DNA from: Whitmania pigra | Taxonomy: Eukaryota; Annelida; Clitellata; Hirudinida; Haemopidae | Assembly (NCBI GenBank): GCA_021613335.1 | Contig: JAJTWR010000260.1 | Coordinates: 2,165,001-2,229,000 of the forward strand | Direction: 5' to 3' | Length of the DNA stretch: 64,000 nt | Shown: piece after piece, positions 62,401 through 64,000 of the stretch | Layout: the number at the start of each line of letters is the position of its first letter | Numbering within the stretch: position 1 is the stretch's first letter | Position numbers and translations under genes: made by a program | Notes under the pieces: model-generated | Told to the model about the DNA's origin: nothing | Databases searched by the model: none | Seen by the model: the letters and a program-made list of their open reading frames with translations, nothing else

Positions 62401-63868
62401 TTGATAACATTTGTAATATTACAGGGGTGATCATTGGTTCTCTGGAAATTCTAGGCAATCCAACAGGTTTTGTAAGGAATATCACTAATGGAGTTTTTGA
62501 CATGATTTCTCTACCATATAATGGCTTAGCACTCGGACCCGCCTCTTGCATTATAGGCTTTTCTAATGGAATCAAATCTGTTGTTAAGCATTTTTCTGCA
62601 GGTTTAGATTATTAATTTTGTTTTATTGTTTTTGTTTGATATCATTGACTGAGCATCATTAAATTTTAAGGAACATTTACATCTATTTCAAATTTTGCAT
62701 CTGGAATTTCACGCAACATGGAAAGATTATCAATGGACGAGGATCATATTGATAGATTTGAAAGAATGAGGAGAAGAAAGCCACAAGGACTTACTCAGGG
62801 ATTTTCTGAAGGCTTAGCTGGTTTTGGGCTAAGTCTTTTAGGTTTAATTATATTTTGGAATATGCATATATGAAAGATTTAACCCCATAACTGATTTTGT
62901 TAAGTAATTTTTATATAATATTTATTTAGGAGCTGTTGCAGGCCTTGCTGATCAACCTTTGCAAGTATTTATGGGCCAAGAATGTTTATCTGTGTCTTCA
63001 TGGGCAAGAGGAATTGTAGCAGGCATTGGGAAAGGATTAATAGGAATGATTGCTAAACCTATTGGAGGTGCTGCAGAACTAGTTTCTATGACCAGCATTG
63101 GATTCATGAATGGAGTTGGGCTTATTGAACTTTATCAACAGAGAGATTACAATAATTGCCCAAATGAATTTCAAATGGCTTTATTTAACCAAGTTATGCT
63201 AACAAAGTTTGAAGTTTTTTATTGCTTTTATTTTCCCATTAGCATACTGTTTGAGTTTTCAAATCATGAATTTCTGATTTTAAACTAAAACGTATTTCAG
63301 GAAAAACATGCTAAAATTTCCAGATGAAGACTTTTTGTGTAGCCTAGATGGCTGCAGCATAAGTATTCATGATCCTTGTGCAATTATTTTAACAACTTCA
63401 GTGATCCATATTTGGAATTGTTCAGATAATTTTCTTCTTTGTTCATTCCCTATATCTGATGTGCACTTGACTGTGGATTATAGCTCATCAAAGCTTTTTC
63501 TTTTTGTTGCAAAGTTGGGAGAACATCACCCCCCATATTTTACTCAAGTGAATTACTTTAGTTATTACATTAAAAATAGAATGATGTTAAGATTAATATT
63601 ATTATTTACATTTGTGAAGTTATTTTAACATATTTATGAACTATTGTAGGGTTCAATAATAGCTTCATCAACAAAGAGTGACAATGAAAGAGTTACAGAA
63701 TATATGTCCAGAAACCATCTGCTCACCAGCTCGGCTTTGTGTCCTAGTTCCACAAAGATGAAATTAAAATACACATTTCATTTCCAGGATAAACATGGCA
63801 CTGCTGAATTTCTTTCCATGTTTGAATATGCATTTTTAAACAAAGACCCCGACCATTTCTTAGTCTAA
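21536..63868 (+). CDS. VPS13B: VPS13B ortholog, bridge-like lipid transfer protein, about 46 exons
   Basis: Start ATG at 21,536 ([20 protein letters not shown]). Stop TAA at 63,866-63,868. I read about 46 exons summing to about 11.2 kb, roughly 3,700 residues, somewhat shorter than the roughly 4,000 of the human protein. VPS13B is recognised over its paralogs by the N-terminus ([41 protein letters not shown]) and by the C-terminal [33 protein letters not shown] and [10 protein letters not shown] blocks. Family knowledge: an N-terminal Chorein domain and a long hydrophobic groove move phospholipids between membranes. VPS13B acts at the Golgi and endosomes, and its loss causes Cohen syndrome in humans. 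Nearly all junctions are GT-AG and in phase. The exceptions are around exons 4-6. No ORF-internal stop was found in the conserved blocks, so the gene looks functional apart from that uncertainty. Exon coordinates are in the following block entries. Confidence 0.95.
22561..23403 (+). repeat. 48-bp perfect direct repeat in VPS13B intron 2 and at the end of exon 5
   Basis: 22,561-22,608 and 23,356-23,403 are identical (CTCATATAGACATATTGAAT ... TTGAGCCCTGTCAT). Each contains AATAAA. The first is followed by an (AT)n run, and the second begins at the point where the exon 5 frame meets a stop. It may be a small mobile sequence, or a gene conversion or assembly artefact that obscures the exon 5 boundary. 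Confidence 0.7.
25425..25815. repeat. Inverted duplication of the pogo N-terminal coding segment
   Basis: Plus strand 25,428-25,500 (TEYKK...LQDLQDKN...FCKEN) and minus strand 25,815-25,730 ([16 protein letters not shown], then AFCKENN) encode nearly the same peptide in opposite orientation, about 230 bp apart. Neither leads into an intact gene. Confidence 0.7.
26002..28421 (+). mobile_element. hAT transposon with 8-bp target duplication AGTATTTG
   Basis: The element starts TAGAGCTGGGTTCAAG and ends with the inverted counterpart CTTGAACCCAGCACTA. The identical octamers AGTATTTG lie at 25,994-26,001 and 28,422-28,429. Eight-bp duplications are diagnostic for hAT. Length 2,420 bp. Both ends also carry ACTTAAGTA words just inside the terminal repeat. 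It inserted into the pogo element between the IAMD and TAVFV parts of its DDE core. Confidence 0.92.
26471..28251 (+). pseudogene. hAT transposase with BED zinc finger, broken
   Basis: The frame 26,471-26,671 starts with a BED-type finger ([19 protein letters not shown]...YHLERK). 26,635-27,186 carries the DDE-type core ([42 protein letters not shown]). 27,140-27,478 follows in another frame ([13 protein letters not shown]). The C-terminal hAT dimerisation motif appears at about 28,105-28,250 ([20 protein letters not shown]). At least four frame changes or stops break it, so it is a dead autonomous-type copy. The family cuts and pastes DNA. Confidence 0.88.
29442..30466. other. Intronic non-coding DNA
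   Basis: No coding signal. A perfect hairpin at about 29,812-29,836 (AAACATTTGTTGAAACAAATGTTT) is the only striking structure. Confidence 0.4.
30467..31790 (+). pseudogene. Second pogo/Tigger transposase fragment
   Basis: Starts with an ACCGTATTTTCACGAAATAA terminus and GACGAAT/AACACGC words. 30,870-31,000 encodes a psq-type helix-turn-helix ([37 protein letters not shown]). 31,088-31,591 includes a DDE end ([34 protein letters not shown]), and 31,550-31,650 a tail ([20 protein letters not shown]). A large internal deletion and frame changes are evident. The opposite terminus was not found. Confidence 0.8.
30780..30847 (+). mobile_element. Ultra-short retroposon copy left of the pogo coding fragment
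   Basis: Insert about 30,790-30,837 with AATCATCTTAGTCATGC, AACGGACTATAATCAAATAA. Flanked by ATTGAAATAT and ATTAAAATAT (9 of 10 alike), a plausible aged target duplication. Confidence 0.55.
31823..31909 (+). mobile_element. Ultra-short retroposon with poly(A) tail and 13-bp target duplication
   Basis: Insert 31,836-31,896: AAGTTCAAATCATCTC, GTTATGCAACGGACTTTAAT, CAAATAAA and an A-rich tail of about 20. Flanks GGTTAATGATTCA (31,823-31,835) and GGTTAACGATTCA (31,897-31,909) match in 12 of 13 bases. Together with the copy at 15,215 this defines the unit as an independent retroposon. Confidence 0.75.
31910..33423. other. Remainder of VPS13B intron 8
   Basis: Non-coding with many short open frames of no resemblance to known proteins. 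Two similar segments at about 32,290-32,320 and 32,521-32,560 (GCATTGTTGAGGT, CAAAC.GT.CATCAA.TATAAC) hint at an old internal duplication of an unidentified repeat. Confidence 0.4.
33424..36459 (+). CDS. VPS13B: VPS13B exons 9-17 (central region)
   Basis: Exons: 33424-33542, 33603-33781, 33849-33974, 34053-34223, 34308-34469, 34625-34743, 34999-35215, 35849-36075 and 36150-36459. All junctions keep the frame. Exon 9 begins [16 protein letters not shown] after the 8.6-kb intron 8. Exon 13 has [20 protein letters not shown], and exon 16 [17 protein letters not shown]. These are repeated beta-strand modules lining the lipid groove. The exon 10 donor (AAAAA|GTGATT) is weak and chosen by phase. 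Introns inside this block are mostly 60-150 bp, with one of 633 bp between exons 15 and 16. Confidence 0.85.
36596..37019. mobile_element. MITE with about 110-bp inverted repeats and TATT duplication
   Basis: Both ends read GGGTCATTCC inward and stay alike for about 110 bp (AACACAACATCT, CACCATCTT, TGCACATTTGTTAA versus GGCACATTTGTTAA, then GAGTAAATT). TATT occurs at 36,592-36,595 and 37,020-37,023. Length 424 bp, no coding capacity. It lies in intron 17 of VPS13B. The superfamily is unknown: a 4-bp TATT duplication does not settle it, and it could also be a 2-bp TA-type target. Confidence 0.82.
37450..39240 (-). pseudogene. Retroelement RT C-terminal region, copy B (decayed)
   Basis: Minus strand. 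[20 protein letters not shown] and [15 protein letters not shown] (39,137-38,931) continue with [16 protein letters not shown] and further on a Trp/His-rich motif ([11 protein letters not shown], about 38,200-38,150). This order matches the C-terminal part of a reverse-transcriptase family that I remember from many invertebrate and fish genomes as uncharacterised proteins. Its exact LINE clade is not clear to me. Several stops are present. Plus-strand open frames here are shadows. At 37,560-37,730 the phrase MKKPLRA occurs twice on the minus strand. Confidence 0.6.
39685..40961 (-). pseudogene. Retroelement RT C-terminal region, copy A (decayed)
   Basis: Same family and orientation as copy [21 protein letters not shown] and [10 protein letters not shown] (about 40,740-40,640) are followed by [20 protein letters not shown] (about 40,210-40,130) and, nearest its 3' end, [16 protein letters not shown] (about 39,865-39,810). 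The latter resembles a PD-(D/E)xK-like ELTVPWEDR block. Spacing between the first two motifs (about 590 bp) is close to that in copy B (about 660 bp), so A and B are partial copies side by side. Confidence 0.6.
41084..43584 (+). CDS. VPS13B: VPS13B exons 18-24
   Basis: Exons: 41084-41189, 41249-41641, 41708-42136, 42207-42309, 42378-42966, 43206-43355 and 43432-43584, all with consistent phase. Recognisable stretches include [15 protein letters not shown] at the end of exon 19, [19 protein letters not shown] in exon 20, [20 protein letters not shown] in the short exon 21, and [13 protein letters not shown] in exon 22. The pattern of alternating hydrophobic strands fits the continuous VPS13 groove. 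Confidence 0.88.
44271..44520. repeat. Compound microsatellite
   Basis: Runs of GTT, ATT, AT, AATAAT and GATGAT/GACGAT. The ends GATACAACAATAATAATTAT and ATAATTATTATTGTTGTATC form an inverted pair around the (GAT)n tract (about 44,430-44,528), so the region can fold on itself. Confidence 0.85.
44776..44990 (+). mobile_element. SINE-like repeat, copy 1
   Basis: Contains GACCCAGCTTGCACTGCC, GCGTCCCTTGG, GGTGCTATACAAATGGTTGA and ends GGTGCTATAAAAATAAA followed by an A-rich tail. It aligns along its length with the copy at 47,700. A degenerate B-box-like GTTCATGACCC fits a tRNA-derived SINE, but no A box is convincing. Confidence 0.55.
45061..46405 (+). CDS. VPS13B: VPS13B exons 25-29
   Basis: Exons: 45061-45350, 45419-45530, 45619-45788, 45944-46149 and 46213 to about 46405. 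Exon 25 ends in phase 0 at AGTGAT|GTTAGA, so the in-frame extension to 45,389 is intronic. Exons 28-29 ([33 protein letters not shown]) precede the region that forms the adaptor-binding VAB/SHR-type repeats in VPS13 proteins. The end of exon 29 is uncertain: AATAGA|GTGCTT fits the phase of exon 30. Confidence 0.82.
46570..47560 (-). pseudogene. Tc1/mariner-type transposase, decayed
   Basis: On the minus strand, [20 protein letters not shown] (about 47,165-47,105) and [13 protein letters not shown] carry the second catalytic Asp region of a Tc1-like DDE transposase. Further on, [15 protein letters not shown] (about 46,900-46,850) supplies the third acidic residue in IEN. Upstream (47,560-47,330) are helix-turn-helix-like remnants ([11 protein letters not shown]). 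Several stops and frame changes are present. CAATTTCCA occurs near both supposed ends (46,563 and 47,630), but full terminal repeats are not defined. It lies in VPS13B intron 29. Confidence 0.75.
47700..47895 (+). mobile_element. SINE-like repeat, copy 2
   Basis: GTGTTTGAAACCCAGCCTG (B-box-like), ACTGCCGCCACCGCCCTTGG, AGTGCTATATAAATGGTTTT, GACACTATGCATATG and an AATATAAAT end. Shares order and spacing of blocks with copy 1. A shorter third piece is at 51,195-51,265 (TGTCATGTTTACAGCCCAGC, TTGCACAACCACTG). Confidence 0.55.
48477..48900. repeat. Tandem duplication, 253-bp period
   Basis: ACCAATTATAATTAATAAA... to CAAACCAGTTAAATCCCCTT occurs from 48,477 and again from 48,730, including GAACAGATTATTATTATTAT and CTTCTGTCTGCAGTCTTATT, with few differences. 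C-rich runs follow each copy. Confidence 0.85.
49349..50500. mobile_element. hAT-type non-autonomous element carrying a gypsy pol fragment
   Basis: Left end CAGTGGCAGTACC, right end (reverse complement) CAGTGGCGTACC, with GGGGCGG just inside both. Identical octamers AATGGATG flank it at 49,341-49,348 and 50,501-50,508. It encodes no hAT transposase. Its interior is a minus-strand Ty3/gypsy RT segment. Either the hAT captured the fragment or gypsy DNA inserted and was whittled down. Confidence 0.85.
49640..50430 (-). pseudogene. Ty3/gypsy reverse transcriptase fragment inside the hAT element
   Basis: Minus strand: [56 protein letters not shown] (50,429-50,235), then [29 protein letters not shown] (50,141-49,950). 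The active site reads YLDN in place of the usual Y-x-D-D, so a catalytic Asp is lost. It differs in sequence from the gypsy element at 1-2715. Confidence 0.85.
50727..51083 (+). CDS. VPS13B: VPS13B exons 30-31
   Basis: Exons 50727-50831 ([20 protein letters not shown]) and 50907-51083 ([17 protein letters not shown], then [17 protein letters not shown]), both phase 0 with clean CAG|G or TAG|A acceptors and GTA donors. They lie isolated between two transposon-filled introns. The end [15 protein letters not shown] has the character of the start of a VAB repeat (a beta-strand with conserved Asn). Confidence 0.85.
51195..51290 (+). mobile_element. SINE-like repeat, partial copy 3
   Basis: AATGTGTCATGTTTACAGCC, CAGCTTGCACAACCACTG matches the middle of the other two copies; the 3' part is lost or unrecognisable. 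Confidence 0.35.
51793..51996. mobile_element. 204-bp MITE with 9-bp target duplication AATTTTCCA
   Basis: Inverted ends GTCAAAATAGCCCAGC... and GTCATAATAGCCCAGC..., both followed by AAAATAGCCCCGTCAAAA about 10 bp further in. AATTTTCCA occurs at 51,784-51,792 and 51,997-52,005. A 9-bp duplication suggests a Mutator-type non-autonomous element (inference), although its ends do not resemble those of the 15-kb Foldback element. Confidence 0.85.
51997..54080. other. Intronic non-coding DNA with an AT-rich simple repeat
   Basis: No gene. 53,370-53,466 is an AT-rich run of TTTAA, AATA and TTAA words. CTTCTTAATGCACTTTAAA near 53,329 and 53,469 repeats around it (TCTTAATGCACTTTAAACAG versus TCTTAATGCACTTTAAATAA), a local duplication of about 140 bp. 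Confidence 0.5.
54081..54193. repeat. 40-bp perfect palindromic arms at the hAT left end
   Basis: 54,081-54,120 and 54,154-54,193 are exact reverse complements (CAGTGATGGGCAAATCAAAT ... GGCAAGGTTGC), with a 33-bp loop. The symmetry extends five bases further, into the target duplication (TCAAG / CTTGA). Confidence 0.9.
54081..55083 (+). mobile_element. hAT transposon, deleted, with 8-bp duplication GTCTCAAG
   Basis: Starts CAGTGATGGGCAAAT and ends ATTTGCCCATCACTT. GTCTCAAG lies at 54,073-54,080 and 55,084-55,091. The interior retains a piece of hAT transposase at about 54,495-54,835 ([31 protein letters not shown]), interrupted elsewhere. ATTTGG/GATTTG words repeat toward the 3' end, as in subterminal transposase-binding arrays. 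Length 1,003 bp, in VPS13B intron 31. Confidence 0.9.
55084..55863. other. Remainder of VPS13B intron 31
   Basis: No gene or defined repeat. A GGAACTGCAAGCTGGGTTTC segment at about 55,285 resembles the reverse complement of the SINE-like CCAGCTTGCA motif, possibly another fragment. Confidence 0.35.
55864..57275 (+). CDS. VPS13B: VPS13B exons 32-37 (VAB/SHR-like region)
   Basis: Exons: 55864-55998, 56073-56309, 56388-56465, 56529-56701, 56767-56940 and 57011-57275. Phases close throughout. Exon 36 ends at TCTGT|GTTAGA so that exon 37 reads [14 protein letters not shown]. Exon 35 starts [20 protein letters not shown], and exon 37 has [19 protein letters not shown]. These are hallmark phrases of the VPS13 SHR/VAB domain, which binds Pro-x-Pro adaptor motifs that place the protein on its membrane. 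Confidence 0.9.
57389..58010 (-). pseudogene. Possible pogo/Tigger-like remnant
   Basis: CAGTACAGGGCCATTAAGTC at 57,389 looks like a Tigger-type terminus. On the minus strand near 57,840-57,600, [13 protein letters not shown] and [19 protein letters not shown] resemble the helix-turn-helix region of pogo proteins, but in more than one frame. Weak evidence; it could be an unrelated repeat. Confidence 0.35.
58715..59165. other. GC-rich island of unknown nature in VPS13B intron 37
   Basis: About 450 bp clearly richer in G+C and CpG than the surrounding intron, with TACTTCGGAGC, GGGGTGGGCCACACCC (a hairpin), CGGCAACCTGGGTTC, GTGGCCGCCGTC and CATGCGCATATAGCGCATC (a palindrome-like stretch). No protein similarity in any frame is convincing. 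It could be the 5' region of a retroelement or a structured RNA gene. I found no match to 5S, U1, U2, tRNA or SRP RNA. Confidence 0.45.
59166..60223. other. Remainder of VPS13B intron 37
   Basis: AT-rich, without recognisable coding sequence. The open frame at 59,242-59,481 has no family resemblance that I recognise. Confidence 0.4.
60224..63868 (+). CDS. VPS13B: VPS13B exons 38-46 (C-terminal ATG2_C-like and PH-like region)
   Basis: Exons: 60224-60397, 60460-60597, 60657-61080, 61159-62358 (1.2 kb, the longest), 62425-62601, 62671-62841, 62930-63206, 63301-63547 and 63650-63868. Every junction is in phase. Exons 41-44 encode the amphipathic ATG2_C/VPS13_C region ([102 protein letters not shown]), which associates with membranes and lipid droplets. 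The last two exons form a PH-like tail ending DPDHFLV. The ending is at the expected place relative to the family. Confidence 0.93.
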
Positions 63869-64000
63869 TGTCCACATTTTAACTATACCATCCTAGTAAC
63901 ATAATTTAATAGAGTTTAACTGTTTTATACTAAATATGAAGAATGAAATTTACAACATATGAAATCAGGTGCTTTCTCAAGTGATTTTAGTTAGAGCAGG
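63869..64000 (+). other. VPS13B 3' UTR / downstream sequence
   Basis: AT-rich sequence after the stop. No canonical AATAAA is visible before the window ends, so the polyadenylation site is either non-canonical or beyond the window. Confidence 0.5.

Overview
This is a stretch of an AT-rich animal genome. It holds one large conserved gene with about 46 exons and GT-AG introns, and almost everything else is transposable element. Nothing bacterial or viral-genomic is present. The mix of elements (Ty3/gypsy, CR1/jockey-type LINE, hAT, pogo/Tigger, Tc1/mariner, Mutator/Foldback) fits an invertebrate such as a cnidarian or lophotrochozoan. I cannot name the phylum from the sequence alone.

Layout. 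1-2.9 kb: 3' part of a decayed Ty3/gypsy retrotransposon, with the window starting inside pol. 3.3-5.5 kb: a 5'-truncated LINE whose reverse transcriptase is still fully open, ending in a (TTATG)n tail. 5.5-6.4 kb: pogo/Tigger-type terminal remnants in AT-rich DNA. 6,443-21,455: a complete 15,013-bp Foldback-like Mutator-superfamily DNA transposon. It has a perfect 9-bp target duplication (TTTTGTTGA). Its very long inverted repeats are built from about 23-24 (left) and about 11 (right) copies of a 127/128-bp tandem unit. It carries one minus-strand gene whose six exons join in phase into a 936-residue protein: DDE transposase, then a Ulp1-type cysteine protease (H-D-Q-C all present), then a PHD-like zinc finger.

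21,536-63,868 (+): the VPS13B ortholog (bridge-type lipid transfer protein, the Cohen syndrome gene in humans). It can be read from the Chorein N-terminus to the stop codon, about 3,700 residues. The giant transposon ends only 71 bp upstream of its start codon. Exons lie in tight clusters with 50-100 bp introns. The few large introns (24.8-33.4, 36.5-41.1, 43.6-45.1, 46.4-50.7, 51.1-55.9 and 57.3-60.2 kb) are filled with transposons. These include a hAT (8-bp duplication AGTATTTG) inserted in a pogo element, a second pogo fragment, a MITE with TATT duplication, and two partial copies of an unusual reverse transcriptase family. They also include SINE-like copies, a Tc1-like pseudogene, a hAT (AATGGATG) carrying a gypsy pol fragment, a MITE with a 9-bp duplication (AATTTTCCA), and a hAT (GTCTCAAG) with a palindromic end.

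Most interesting: (1) the Foldback element with its spliced transposase-Ulp1-PHD fusion gene, which looks recent and possibly still competent; (2) an ultra-short retroposon family (about 45-60 bp with A/T-rich tail) whose best two copies are flanked by 13-bp target duplications.
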